DNA of 64,000 bases from Deltaproteobacteria bacterium (GCA_016218815.1 JACRCX010000038.1:1-64000); one strand, 5' to 3'; counted from the stretch's first letter, positions 18,926 through 28,213 are shown. A program made the numbers and translations. Notes: generated by a model not told the origin, from the letters alone.

Positions 18926-19314
18926 GATCCGCTCGAGGATCCGGGTCGCTCGACGATCGCGCGCCGCTTCTCCCGGTAGGAACGCTCCTGCTCGTCGAAC
19001 CGCCTGGGGCGGCGAGGGCTCGTGAGGAAAAGGGCAAGACCCCAGACCAGGAACAGGATCCCGGTCATCGTGGCGGTCCAGCGCTCGGCATCGGACATCG
19101 CGGCGGGCGCGAGGCAGGGAGCGAAGCAGGCGCTGCCGATGATGAGGAAGAGCCAGCCGTTTCCGACGTCGTCGTTCGGGGAAGGACGCTGGGGCGAGAA
19201 GGACTTGTCGACCCAGCCGTTGCGACGGCACATTTCGACCCACGCGTCGTCCAGCCGCTGCAACTCGGACTCCTGCTCCGCCTTCTCCGGGTCGTTCGCC
19301 GTCACCGCGCTCAT
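18922..19314 (-). CDS. Hypothetical two-helix membrane protein
   Basis: 130 aa with two predicted transmembrane segments (about 53-72, GWLFLIIGSACFAPCLAPAA, and 82-100, TATMTGILFLVWGLALFLT) and charged ends. No family recognised. It follows the TPR-kinase gene by 16 nt on the same strand, suggesting it is the last gene of that operon. Its stop overlaps that of the convergent FtsB-like gene by 4 nt. Confidence 0.6.
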   Translation of the reverse strand: MSAVTANDPEKAEQESELQRLDDAWVEMCRRNGWVDKSFSPQRPSPNDDVGNGWLFLIIGSACFAPCLAPAAMSDAERWTATMTGILFLVWGLALFLTSPRRPRRFDEQERSYREKRRAIVERPGSSSGS

Positions 19315-19330
19315 CCGCTCGTTCCCCCGT

Positions 19331-22129
19331 CTAGGTCGCGGTCGTCGGCCCCGCGAATTGCGTGCGTGCCGTGCCGAGCGGCGGGGGAGGGGGCGGGGAG
19401 GACGCGCCGGCGGCGTAGGAGTCGAGTACGTCCAGGATGCGGCGGATCGGGGCGTTGAACGCGCTCGCCGTCTCGTAGCGCTGGTCGGGCTGCGAGGCCA
19501 GGGCGCGGTTGAGGATGTTGTCGAGTACGGGCGGCAGCGAGGGATCGTACGTCTGGACGCTGGACGGCGCCTTCGTGCGGTCGAAGCCCTCGAACGGCAG
19601 CCGGCCGGTCAGCATTTCGTACAGCGAGCAGCCGACGGCGAAGATGTCGGCGCGATGGTCGACGTCGCCCCCGGCAATCTGCTCGGCCGGCATGTACGGC
19701 GGCGTGCCGGCGACCATCGACGCCTTCGCCCCCTTGGCCACCGACTTGGCCAGGCCGAAGTCCATCAACTTCACCAGACCGGTCTTGGTCTGCATCATGT
19801 TCGACGGCTTGATGTCCCGGTGGATGATGCTCTTGTCGTGCGCGTACTCCAGCCCGTCGAGCACCTGGCGCGCGATGCGCAGCGCCTCCACGACCGTCAG
19901 CTTGCCGCGCTCCTCGAGGAGCTGCTGCACGGAAACCCCGTCGACGTACTCCATGCAGATGAACGTCTTCCCCTCCAGCACGCCGAAGTCGTACACCGTG
20001 ATGATGTTGGGGTGGTTCAGCCCCGCGACCGAGCGTGCCTCGCGCTGGAACAGCTCGTGCGCGTCCTTGTTCGCCAGGAGCTCCTGGGAGAGGAACTTGA
20101 GCGCGACGTCGCGGCCGAGCACCTCGTCGGTCGCGCGATACACGACCGCCATGCCGCCCCGCCCCAGCTCGCCCTGGATGCGGTAGCGGGCGGCGTCGGG
20201 AGTGCGCGCCACTCCGCCCTGCGCCGCCAGCGTCATGCGCGGGCCGACCGCCTCCTGCCACTGCCGCAGGTTCCCCGCCCGCCGCTCGGCATCCCGGTAC
20301 CCCGGCGACGCCTCCTCCACCTGGTCGAAGGCCTGGAGCGCCGCCGCCCACTTGCCCTCCGCCAGGAACGCCATCCCCAGGCGGTAGTACACCTCGATGT
20401 TCCCCAGGTCGCAGCCGTGGCCGCTGATGAAGCCCTCGAGCGTCTCGATCGACGGGCCGCCGCGCGCCGCGATCGCCGCGCTGTCGTTCAGGCCCTCCAA
20501 CGGCACCGCCGCCGCTTCCAGACCCGCCACGACGTAGGCCGGGCGCCCCGCATGCGCCCGCGCCGGCCGAACCGCCGCCCCGCCGTCCCCCAGGCCCCCC
20601 GTCATGACCAGACCCCTGCGGGCCTGCGCTGCGGCGGCGACTGCCACCTGCTTCGCAATCGCGGAGATCTGCTCCGGGGTCAGCTCCAGCTCCGGCGCGA
20701 ACGCGTCCGGTGGCCCCTCCACGTCCGGCAGCGGGACGTCGTCCATCGATGCCACGGACAGCGCCGTGCGCGCCCCGCCCAGCCCGGCGTCCTGCGCCTC
20801 CTCGTCCGGCCCGCGGTAGCGACTCGCCGCCCGTGCCGCCGGCCGCGCCGCCGCGGTGCCGCGGGGGCGGGCCGTGCCGCGGTCGTCCGCCGCGCGCGCC
20901 CGGGGACGGTCGGACGGCCTGACCTGCGCGCCGGCGGCCCGCGAGTCCGCGGGCGGCACGCCGGCCCCGCGACTCCGCTCCTTCGCGTCGCCGTCCCCGT
21001 CCAGGTCGAGCAGGCGGGGCCGCCCGGGCCCCTCGGCGGCCTGATCGCGCGGCCGCTCGTCCCCCAAGCCCGAGCGCAGCGTCGCCAGTCGCGCCGACAC
21101 GTCCCGGTACTCGCCCACCGCCTGTTGCAGCGCCGCCAGCCGCTCGACGGCCCGATGGCGGTCTCCCGTGCGCTCGAGCGCCGCGGCGAAGCGGTAGTGC
21201 AGCTCGGCGCTCTGCGCGGACGCCGGTCGCGCCGCCGTCATCTCGTCCAACAGCCGCAACGCGACCTTCTCGGACAGGCGTTCGATCTTGTCGATGTACG
21301 ACTCGGGCTTCGTCGACGCCCGGGCGACGTCGGCCCACGTGGCCGCCGCGCGCTCCATCTGCCCGGCCATCTCGAACAGCTCCGCCGCGCGCTCGTGCTT
21401 GCCCTGCGCCGCCAGCAGCGGCGCGGCCTCGCCCGGCGCGCCGAGCACGTTGACGTACAGGTGAACCGCCTCGTCGAGCAGGCCCGCGTCGCGGTACACC
21501 TCGGCCGCCCGCCGGATGTCTCCCGAGTGCAGGAGCGCCTCGGCCGCCTCGGCTCCCAGCTCCTGCACCTTGGCCCGCGCCGCGATGTCCTCGCCCCCCG
21601 CCGCCTTCGCCGCGCGGAACTTGTCCAGCGCCTCGTCGCGCGCCGGGTCGGCGACCGGGGCGGGGAACCCCACGCGGGCCCCGTCGGGCGGCGGTCCGTC
21701 CGGCGCGGGCGAGAGCGGACGGGTCTTCCCGCGCGAGTCGGCCTCGAGCCGCAGGCGCAGCTCGGCGGCCTTGTCCGCCATCCCCACCTGCTCGTAGAGG
21801 TTCACCGCGTGCGCCAGGTCGCCGCCGCGCTCGTACAGCTCCGCCGCGCGGCGCGCGTTGTTGGTGCGCGCGGCGATCTGTGCGGCCCGGAGCGGTTCCT
21901 GGGCGCGCAGGTAGTAGTCGATCGCCTCCTCCCAACGCTCGTACTTCGCGGCCAGGAAGCCCGCTTGGAGGTACTGCCCGTCGCGCAGCAGCTTCTCCAG
22001 CCCCGGGAGCTCGTCCTTGCGTTTCCCGCCCTCGCCCTTGCGCTTGGCGAGCATCAGGATGAGGAGCAGCAGTCCGAGGCCGGCCACGAGGGCGACGAGG
22101 TAAAGCGGGTTGGAGAGCAGCTTCTGCAC
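19331..22129 (-). CDS. Membrane-anchored TPR protein with C-terminal Ser/Thr kinase
   Basis: 932 aa. An N-terminal transmembrane helix (about 8-28) leads to helical TPR-like repeats (residues about 45-370, with AAELYERGGDLAHAV-type units), an Arg/Ala/Pro-rich linker, further TPRs near 590-640, and a Hanks-type kinase in the last 280 residues. Kinase motifs: LGRGGMAVVYRATD, VALKFL, HRDIKPSN and LMDFGLAK, so it should be active. The P+1 motif is PAEQ where most kinases have APEQ. The kinase being C-terminal to the repeats is the reverse of most bacterial kinase-TPR proteins. The start is 12 nt after the stop of the cNMP/GspE gene, so the two probably form one signalling-secretion unit. Confidence 0.88.
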   Translation of the reverse strand: MQKLLSNPLYLVALVAGLGLLLLILMLAKRKGEGGKRKDELPGLEKLLRDGQYLQAGFLAAKYERWEEAIDYYLRAQEPLRAAQIAARTNNARRAAELYERGGDLAHAVNLYEQVGMADKAAELRLRLEADSRGKTRPLSPAPDGPPPDGARVGFPAPVADPARDEALDKFRAAKAAGGEDIAARAKVQELGAEAAEALLHSGDIRRAAEVYRDAGLLDEAVHLYVNVLGAPGEAAPLLAAQGKHERAAELFEMAGQMERAAATWADVARASTKPESYIDKIERLSEKVALRLLDEMTAARPASAQSAELHYRFAAALERTGDRHRAVERLAALQQAVGEYRDVSARLATLRSGLGDERPRDQAAEGPGRPRLLDLDGDGDAKERSRGAGVPPADSRAAGAQVRPSDRPRARAADDRGTARPRGTAAARPAARAASRYRGPDEEAQDAGLGGARTALSVASMDDVPLPDVEGPPDAFAPELELTPEQISAIAKQVAVAAAAQARRGLVMTGGLGDGGAAVRPARAHAGRPAYVVAGLEAAAVPLEGLNDSAAIAARGGPSIETLEGFISGHGCDLGNIEVYYRLGMAFLAEGKWAAALQAFDQVEEASPGYRDAERRAGNLRQWQEAVGPRMTLAAQGGVARTPDAARYRIQGELGRGGMAVVYRATDEVLGRDVALKFLSQELLANKDAHELFQREARSVAGLNHPNIITVYDFGVLEGKTFICMEYVDGVSVQQLLEERGKLTVVEALRIARQVLDGLEYAHDKSIIHRDIKPSNMMQTKTGLVKLMDFGLAKSVAKGAKASMVAGTPPYMPAEQIAGGDVDHRADIFAVGCSLYEMLTGRLPFEGFDRTKAPSSVQTYDPSLPPVLDNILNRALASQPDQRYETASAFNAPIRRILDVLDSYAAGASSPPPPPPLGTARTQFAGPTTAT

Positions 22130-22141
22130 GTCGCCCCCTTG

Positions 22142-24343
22142 TCAGCCGGCGACCGCCATCAGCGCATCGGCGGCGCTGATCAACGAGCGCGCCATGAGGT
22201 GCGAGCCGTAGCGGTGGAAGGGGAAGAACGCGTTGGTCGTGGTCGCGATCTTCTGGATCTCCGTCAGCGGCTGGTGGGTCATGATCGCGTCGCGCACCTC
22301 GTCGTTGATGCGCAGCGACTCGATGACAGCGACGCGCCCGGTGTAGCCGACCTGCGAGCACTCCGCACAGCCGACGGCGCGGGGCAGGTTGATCCGCGCC
22401 CCGGCCTCGACCAGCTTCCGCCCCACCAGGCTGTCCAGCAGGACCGGGGAGGGCGGCTCCATCCGCGTGCAGCTCGGGCAGAGCCGGCGGACGAGGCGCT
22501 GGACGAGGATCAGCGTCACCGACTGCGCGATCAGCTCGCGCGGGCAGTTGAGCGTCTCCAGGCGCTGGAGCGCGGACATGGCGTCGCCGGCGTGGATGGA
22601 GGTCAGGACCAGGTGGCCGGTCATCGCCGCCTCGAGCGCGATGTGCGCGGTCTCGGGGTCGCGCGTCTCGCCCAGCGCGATCACGTCCGGGTCCTGGCGG
22701 AGCATGGCGCGCAGGACCTGGGAGAAGCCGAGACCCACGGCATGGTTGACCTGGACCTGCGTCGCGCCCTGCAAGCGGTACTCGATCGGGTCCTCGACCA
22801 TCAGCATGTTCTGGTCGGGCGAGACTTTCCGCCGCTCGTTGATCATCGAGTACAGCGTGGTGCTCTTGCCCGAGCCCGTGCCGCCCGCGACCAGGATCGC
22901 ACCCGTCTTGCGGCCCAGCGCGTCGCGCACGGCCCCCAGCACCGTCGGCTCGTGGAACGTCTTCTCCAGCGGCCGCATCATGCCCGCCGCCTCGAAGATG
23001 CGCAGCACCACCTTCTCCCCGCGGCTGGCCGGCATCGTCGACACGCGCATGTCGACCTCGCGCCGCCCCACGGTCAGCGCGATGCGCCCATCCTGCGGCA
23101 GGCGCTTCTCGGTGATGTCCAGCCCGGAGAGCACCTTGAGGCGCGCCACGATCCCCTTGGCGAACGCGATCGGGACGTACTCCTCCCAGTCGCGCAGCAT
23201 GCCGTGGACGCGGAAGCGCACCTTCACGCCCGCCGGGTCCGCCTCGATGTGCACGTCGGACGCATCCCGCTCCAGCGCCGCGCAGACGATGCGGTTCACC
23301 GCCCGGATCACCTCGTCCCCGATGATCCGCAGGGCCTTGTCCGCGTCGCGCTCCGAGTCCATCACGTCGAAGGCCAGCGACTCCGGCTTGAGCGCCTTGT
23401 CGCCGCGCGCACCGTCGGGCGTGGCCGGCGCCGTCGCGATCTTGAGGCGGGTGAGCCAGTCGGTGTAGTCGTCGAGGCCGATCGCCACGACGTCGATCTC
23501 GAAGTTGGAGAACACCCGCCGCAGCTCGGAGAGCGCCAGGGCGTTGCGCGGGTTGACCATGCCGATCGTCAGCCGCGTGCCCTCCTGCCGCAGCGGCAGC
23601 AGCCGCTGCTCCCGCACCATCTTCTCCGGAATGAGCGCCGCAAGCTTGGCCGACGGGTCGAACTCCGAAACCTCCGCGAACGGGATGATCCCGCCCGGCC
23701 GCGGCGCCGCCGCCTCCGCCGGCGCCGCCGTGGCCCGCCCGCCCGCGTCCGCCCCGCCGCCGCGCAGCGCCGTCATTCCCAGCCGCACGACCCGCATCGC
23801 CAGGCGCCTTGCCAGCGCCTGGCAGAATCCCAGGTCCCGGCCCAGCAGCGCCTGGAAGACATCCGCCCCCATCCGCAGCACGACGCACGGCTCGTCCGCC
23901 TGCACCATCTGCGGGTGGGCGCTGCCGAGCAGCGGCGCGACCTCGCCCAGCAGGTCGCCGGGCCGGAGCTGCTCCAGCACCGCCTGCGCGCCCGTCGCCG
24001 CATTGACCGAAAGCACGCTCGCCTTGCCGCGGTACAGAATGCCGAGCCAGTCGCCCGCCGCACCGGCACGCAGGATCGGGGCCTGCGCCGAGTACTCGAG
24101 TGCCTGCATGCGGGAGGCGACCCCGGCGGCCAGCGAGGCGTCCGCGATCAGCCGCGACGACAGCAGGAACTCCCGGATGACGTCGGGCGTGACCCCCGCC
24201 GCGCCTCCGCCGCTCGCCGGGGCCGACGGCGTCTGCGTGCCGCGGGCCTGCACAGCGCCCGCCGGTGGCGACGGCGTCTGGGTGCCCCGCGGTTGTGCCG
24301 CGCCACCACGCCCTTCGCCCCCCTCGCCGTACCGTCCTGCCAT
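22142..24343 (-). CDS. Cyclic-nucleotide-binding domain/GspE-PilB secretion ATPase fusion
   Basis: 733 aa. After a low-complexity start containing two RGTQTP units (residues 19-24 and 34-39), residues about 78-190 form a CRP-type cyclic-nucleotide-binding domain (LRPGDLLGEVAPLLG, then a phosphate-cassette-like segment that lacks a clear Arg). Residues about 225-330 match the GspE N-terminal domain and 340-733 the type II/IV secretion ATPase: Walker A GGTGSGKSTTLYS, Asp box VEDPIEY, Walker B QDPDVIALGETRD, and the zinc motif CPSC...CAEC of GspE/PilB. Family knowledge: such ATPases power type II secretion or pilus assembly. The fusion suggests regulation by a cyclic nucleotide or an equivalent ligand, although ligand-binding residues look degenerate. 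Confidence 0.88.
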   Translation of the reverse strand: MAGRYGEGGEGRGGAAQPRGTQTPSPPAGAVQARGTQTPSAPASGGGAAGVTPDVIREFLLSSRLIADASLAAGVASRMQALEYSAQAPILRAGAAGDWLGILYRGKASVLSVNAATGAQAVLEQLRPGDLLGEVAPLLGSAHPQMVQADEPCVVLRMGADVFQALLGRDLGFCQALARRLAMRVVRLGMTALRGGGADAGGRATAAPAEAAAPRPGGIIPFAEVSEFDPSAKLAALIPEKMVREQRLLPLRQEGTRLTIGMVNPRNALALSELRRVFSNFEIDVVAIGLDDYTDWLTRLKIATAPATPDGARGDKALKPESLAFDVMDSERDADKALRIIGDEVIRAVNRIVCAALERDASDVHIEADPAGVKVRFRVHGMLRDWEEYVPIAFAKGIVARLKVLSGLDITEKRLPQDGRIALTVGRREVDMRVSTMPASRGEKVVLRIFEAAGMMRPLEKTFHEPTVLGAVRDALGRKTGAILVAGGTGSGKSTTLYSMINERRKVSPDQNMLMVEDPIEYRLQGATQVQVNHAVGLGFSQVLRAMLRQDPDVIALGETRDPETAHIALEAAMTGHLVLTSIHAGDAMSALQRLETLNCPRELIAQSVTLILVQRLVRRLCPSCTRMEPPSPVLLDSLVGRKLVEAGARINLPRAVGCAECSQVGYTGRVAVIESLRINDEVRDAIMTHQPLTEIQKIATTTNAFFPFHRYGSHLMARSLISAADALMAVAG

Positions 24344-24566
24344 GAGCCGCTCCCCGAGGCGCCGGCCGCGACGCCTCCCCCCAGGAACGCATCCCGGATG
24401 GCTCGCGCCCCGCCCGACCCGCGAAACTGACGGGTGTTTCGCGGGAAGTCAAGTTGGGGAACGCACCGCGCCTGCCACGAATCGGCTCGGGATGCGACGC
24501 CTCGCGTCGGTCGCTTGGCGGGATCCACGCGTGCGTCGTATACTCCGCCCGACGCGAGGTCTGGAC

Positions 24567-26006
24567 ATGGGACGGCATGGGTGGCGTGCGGTGGGGATCT
24601 GGTTGGTGGCGGTCGCCGCCGCAGTGGCGTGCGCGGTCGCCGACTACGGCCAGGACGTGGTGGATCAGCCCGAAGACGCGCGCGCCGAGGACGCGGCCGC
24701 GAGTTGCGATCCCGGTGTCTGTCTGCGCACCTGCGTCGGACTGGGACTCGCGGGTGGAAGCTGCTTCGACGGCGAATGCCTCTGCGTTTCCGGGGACGGT
24801 CCGCCTCCCGACGTCGCCGGCGACACCACCGGCGACACCGCCGAACTCGACGACGGCGGCGGCGCCGACACGCCCCCGCCCGTCTGCGACTCCGCGACCT
24901 GCGACTCCGCGTGCCGCTCCATCGGCTTCCCCGGCGGCAACTGCGTGTCCGGCGACTGCCTCTGCGGCGGGGGAGCAGACGCGGACGCGGACGTCATCAC
25001 CGCGGAGGACGCACCCGTGGACGACGGGCCGGTCGACGACGGCGCGGTTGATGACGGGCCGATCGACGATGGGCCGATCGACGACGGCGTGGTCGACGAC
25101 GCGCCGCGCGACGACGGCGCCGTGGAGGACGCCCCGGTCGACGAGACAACCGTCGAGGACGCTCCGGTCGACGACGGCACGGCCGACGATGCCGGCGGGA
25201 CCTGGGGCGTGCCGGTGTGCGACACCACCGGCGGCACCCTCTCCGATCGCGGGCTCTTCGGCGGCGCCACCCGGCTCGTCCGTACCGTCTCCGTCCCCGC
25301 CCTCGGCAACGGCCGCGCCGTGCGCCTCGAGATCACCATCAGCTCGCGCCGCTTCCTGATCGCCTCACTGCCCTTCGACGACATCCAGGCCACGCTGCAG
25401 TCGCCCGGCGGCGTCAACCGCAAGTTCTGGTACCACTTCGACGGTGACACCTCGGGGATGCTGGGCGACTACACGTTCTTCACCCCGTGGGTCCTCCCCG
25501 TCTGGTGGGATGCGGCCGTCGGCGGAACGTGGACGCTGACGCTCCAGGACGACGCGTTCAGCGGCGCCGGCACCACCCTCGTCTCCTGGTGCGTCGCGCC
25601 CCTCGACCCCGCCGCCTACGCCTCCACCGACACCGGCGCCCGGCTCGCGTCCTGCGACTCGACCTCGCGCTCCATCTCCGACTACGCCTGCGCCTCCGAC
25701 GGCACCGACTGCGAGCACCCCCTGACCGTCCAGATGCAGGTGACCAACCTGGTCCGCGCGAGCGGCGCACCCAGCGCCCGGATCGAGACGACGCACGGCG
25801 ACGCCAGCCAGCTCCGCATCACGCTCATCGGCGCGGACGGCTCGGAGACCACCCTCTGGAACCGGGGAGCCGGGCCGCTCCCCGCGACGATCCCGATCTC
25901 CACCATGTCCGGCGCCTGGATGACCGGTCGCTACCAGCTCACGATCACCGACATGGCGGCGGGAACGTCCGGCACCCTCACCAGGTTCTGCATCGAGGCG
26001 AATTAG
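24567..26006 (+). CDS. Lipoprotein with two defensin-like Cys motifs and P-domain-like repeats
   Basis: 479 aa from ATG at 24567. The signal peptide has a possible lipobox AVAC (Cys22). Two six-cysteine motifs follow, Cys47-52-56-66-71-73 and Cys107-112-116-126-131-133. Both have the spacing C-x4-C-x3-C-x9-C-x4-C-x-C with G-x-C before the fourth cysteine, the CS-alpha-beta signature of defensins. Residues about 145-205 are an acidic spacer of DDGxxDD units. The C-terminal half holds two beta domains resembling proprotein-convertase P-domains (DDIQATLQSPGGVN, GGTWTLTLQDDAFSGAG). Probably a surface protein; function unknown. Divergent from the GspE fusion across 223 nt that should hold both promoters. 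Confidence 0.75.
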   Translation: MGRHGWRAVGIWLVAVAAAVACAVADYGQDVVDQPEDARAEDAAASCDPGVCLRTCVGLGLAGGSCFDGECLCVSGDGPPPDVAGDTTGDTAELDDGGGADTPPPVCDSATCDSACRSIGFPGGNCVSGDCLCGGGADADADVITAEDAPVDDGPVDDGAVDDGPIDDGPIDDGVVDDAPRDDGAVEDAPVDETTVEDAPVDDGTADDAGGTWGVPVCDTTGGTLSDRGLFGGATRLVRTVSVPALGNGRAVRLEITISSRRFLIASLPFDDIQATLQSPGGVNRKFWYHFDGDTSGMLGDYTFFTPWVLPVWWDAAVGGTWTLTLQDDAFSGAGTTLVSWCVAPLDPAAYASTDTGARLASCDSTSRSISDYACASDGTDCEHPLTVQMQVTNLVRASGAPSARIETTHGDASQLRITLIGADGSETTLWNRGAGPLPATIPISTMSGAWMTGRYQLTITDMAAGTSGTLTRFCIEAN

Positions 26007-26038
26007 TGCGTTGGAGCGGTGGTGCGGTGGTGCGTTGG
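26007..26038. repeat. GGTGCG-rich short tandem repeat
   Basis: The 34 nt between the convergent ends of the defensin-motif lipoprotein and fumarase consist of TGCGTTGG / GCGGTGG units. It is a simple intergenic repeat; no U-tract terminator is seen. Confidence 0.5.
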
Positions 26039-26040
26039 CG

Positions 26041-27480
26041 CTACCGACCGGGCTCGGTCTGACCTCGCGGATCGAGGGCACGATCGATCTCCGCGGGTGA
26101 GGCGACGCGGCGCGCGACCGCGACCTCGCGAATTGTGCGGCCCGACTCCCACGCTTCCTTCACGATCGCCGCGGCGCGCTCGTAGCCGATCAGCGGCACC
26201 AGGCCCGTCGCCAGCGCCAGCGACTGCTCGTTCCGTGCGGCGATGCGCTCCCGGTCGGCTTCCAGGCCCTGGAGCAGCTTGCGGGTGAAGTTGTCCGTCG
26301 CCGCCGCCAGGAGCGCGATCTGCTCCAGCAGGTTCCGGGCGATGAGCGGCAGCATCGTGTTCAGCTCGAACCGCCCGTACTGCCCGGCCAGCGCGATGGC
26401 CGCGTCGTTCCCCACGACCTGCACGCAGGCCATGAGCAGCGCCTCGGCAATCACAGGATTCACCTTTCCCGGCATCATGCTCGACCCCGGCTGCACGGCG
26501 GGCAGCCGCAGCTCGCCCAGCCCCAGCCGCGGGCCCGAGCCCAGCCAGCGGACGTCGCCGGCGATCTTGCTCAGCGAAACGGCGAGCGTGCGCAGCGTGC
26601 CGCTGAGCTGCACCGCCGCGTCCTGCGCCGCCTGCGCCGCGAAATGGTTGCGCGCCTCGCGGAACGGCAGCCCCGTCTCCGCCGCCAGCTTCCCGGCCGT
26701 CCGCCGGCCGAACTCCGGATGCGCCCCGGACCCGGTTCCCACGGCCGTGCCGCCCAGCGCCAGCTCGCGCAGGTGCTCCCGCGCCGCCGCCAGCCGCTCC
26801 AGCCCCGCGTCGACCTGCGCCGCGTAGCCCGAGAACTCCTGCCCCAGCCGGATCGGCGTCGCATCCTGGAGGTGCGTCCGCCCGATCTTCACCACATCGT
26901 CGAACCGCCGCGACTTCTCCCGAAGCCCGTCCCGCAACCGCTCCAGCACCGGCACCAGCCGCTCGGACAGCTCGCACTCCGCCGCCAGGTGGATGGCGGA
27001 CGGGAACACGTCGTTGCTCGACTGGCCGAGGTTCACATGGTCGTTCGGGTGCACCGGCTCGTTCGCCCCGAGCCGCGAGCCGAGCGCCACGTTGGCGCGG
27101 TTCGCGATTACCTCGTTGGCGTTCATGTTGCTCGACGTTCCCGAGCCGGTCTGGAACACGTCGACCGGGAAGTGGGCGTCCAGCACCCCGTCCGCGACCT
27201 CTCCCGCGGCCGCGGCGATCGCGCCCGCCCGCCGTTCGTCCAAGAGCCCCAGCTCCCGGTTGACCTCGGCCGCCGCCCGCTTGATGCGCCCCAGCGCACG
27301 GATCATCGCGCGGCCGAGCCCCTGCCCCGAGATCGGGAAGTTGGCCACCGCTCGCGCGGTCTGCGCCCCGTACAGCGCCTCCGCCGGCACCCGCATCTCC
27401 CCCATCGTGTCCCGCTCCACCCGCGTCCCCGGCGCGTCCGCTTCGTCCCCCTCCCGACATCGGTGTTCATCGGTGTCCAT
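26041..27480 (-). CDS. fumC: Fumarate hydratase class II
   Basis: 479 aa if started at the ATG at 27480, which has AAGGA 8 nt upstream. Family similarity begins only at residue 21 (VERDTMGEMRVPAEALYGAQT), so a GTG at 27420 is an alternative. Signatures: TGSGTSSNMNANEVI, the catalytic GRTHLQDATP, and the flexible loop GSSMMPGKVNPV. It interconverts fumarate and malate without iron-sulfur. The first seven residues of the long form and the start codon derive from a short repeat that also encodes the end of lplA. Last gene of the 2-oxoacid dehydrogenase operon. Confidence 0.95.
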   Translation of the reverse strand: MDTDEHRCREGDEADAPGTRVERDTMGEMRVPAEALYGAQTARAVANFPISGQGLGRAMIRALGRIKRAAAEVNRELGLLDERRAGAIAAAAGEVADGVLDAHFPVDVFQTGSGTSSNMNANEVIANRANVALGSRLGANEPVHPNDHVNLGQSSNDVFPSAIHLAAECELSERLVPVLERLRDGLREKSRRFDDVVKIGRTHLQDATPIRLGQEFSGYAAQVDAGLERLAAAREHLRELALGGTAVGTGSGAHPEFGRRTAGKLAAETGLPFREARNHFAAQAAQDAAVQLSGTLRTLAVSLSKIAGDVRWLGSGPRLGLGELRLPAVQPGSSMMPGKVNPVIAEALLMACVQVVGNDAAIALAGQYGRFELNTMLPLIARNLLEQIALLAAATDNFTRKLLQGLEADRERIAARNEQSLALATGLVPLIGYERAAAIVKEAWESGRTIREVAVARRVASPAEIDRALDPRGQTEPGR

Positions 27481-27490
27481 CGGTGGTTCC
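27461..27490 (-). repeat. Junction repeat supplying lplA stop and fumC start
   Basis: On the minus strand the sequence reads GGAACCACCG ATGGACACCG ATGAACACCG. It encodes the last residues of LplA (GTTDGHR and TGA at 27467) and contains the fumC ATG at 27480. The same unit, with halves in the other order, lies at the lpd/lplA junction. Confidence 0.8.
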
Positions 27491-28213
27491 TTCTTCGTCG
27501 CCCCGTCCGGCCTGCTCCCCCGCGCCCATCGGCGGTTCCTCCCACGACGGCGGCGTCAGGACCTCCGCCAGCGCCGCAGCCAGCCGCTCGGCCGTCCACC
27601 CTCCCGGCTCGTCCGCGAGCCGCCCGACGAAGTCGGCGTGCCGGCGGCCCCGCCGGTACGACGGCTCCCGCGGCGGATGTTTGAGGTAGCGCTCCATCAG
27701 GTCGAGCCGCGGCTCCACCAGCAGCGACACGCCGTATAGCGCCGCGCCCTGGGGGCGGTAGATCGACGCGCCGCCGACCTTGCGGTCCCTTGCCACCAGG
27801 TCGGAGACGTCGGCCTGCCGCACGTCGCCCAGTCCCACGCGCGCGAGCCCCCGGAGCATCCACCCGGTGAACGACGCGAACAGCTCGCGGATTCGCGGCA
27901 GGCCGCTCTGCGGAATCGCCGCGACCACGATGACGTTGCCCGGGTCGAGCACCACGGCGCAGCCCCCGCCCGGCCGCCGCCGGATCGGCACGGCGTCGGC
28001 CGCGCAATCCGCCTCGCACAGCTCCAGCTCCGGGCGGCTCCCGCGCCCCAGCACGACCGACACGGCGTCCGGACGATAGACGCGGACCCGGGGCGCGCCG
28101 TCGCGCGCCGCCGCCGTCAGGTCGTCGTCGCGGTCGTAGCGCGACACCGCCGCCTCGCTCCCAGGTGGGTCGCGCCGGTCCCGGTCCTCCCCTTGTTTCC
28201 TATCGGTGTCCAT
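27467..28213 (-). CDS. lplA: Lipoate-protein ligase A-like protein
   Basis: 248 aa from ATG 28213; a GTG at 28147 (VSRYDRDD), preceded by GGGAGCGAGG, is a credible alternative because the first 22 residues look like translated repeat and linker. Family features: RRPGGGCAVVLDPGN for the lipoyl-AMP pocket and DRKVGGASIYRPQG with the conserved lysine. The family attaches lipoate or octanoate to lipoyl domains. Position directly after lpd and E2 points to lipoylation of the E2 at 29660. LipM/LipL-type octanoyl transfer cannot be excluded. The C-terminal GTTDGHR is encoded by a repeat. Confidence 0.8.
   Translation of the reverse strand: MDTDRKQGEDRDRRDPPGSEAAVSRYDRDDDLTAAARDGAPRVRVYRPDAVSVVLGRGSRPELELCEADCAADAVPIRRRPGGGCAVVLDPGNVIVVAAIPQSGLPRIRELFASFTGWMLRGLARVGLGDVRQADVSDLVARDRKVGGASIYRPQGAALYGVSLLVEPRLDLMERYLKHPPREPSYRRGRRHADFVGRLADEPGGWTAERLAAALAEVLTPPSWEEPPMGAGEQAGRGDEEGTTDGHR

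Noticed and set aside
19022..24578. Open frames of about 1750-1800 codons on both strands (19022-24430 plus, 19311-24578 minus)
   Set aside because: They overlap the TPR-kinase and GspE fusion genes in other frames, are Arg/Ala/Gly-rich without motifs, and result from the very high GC content that removes stop codons.
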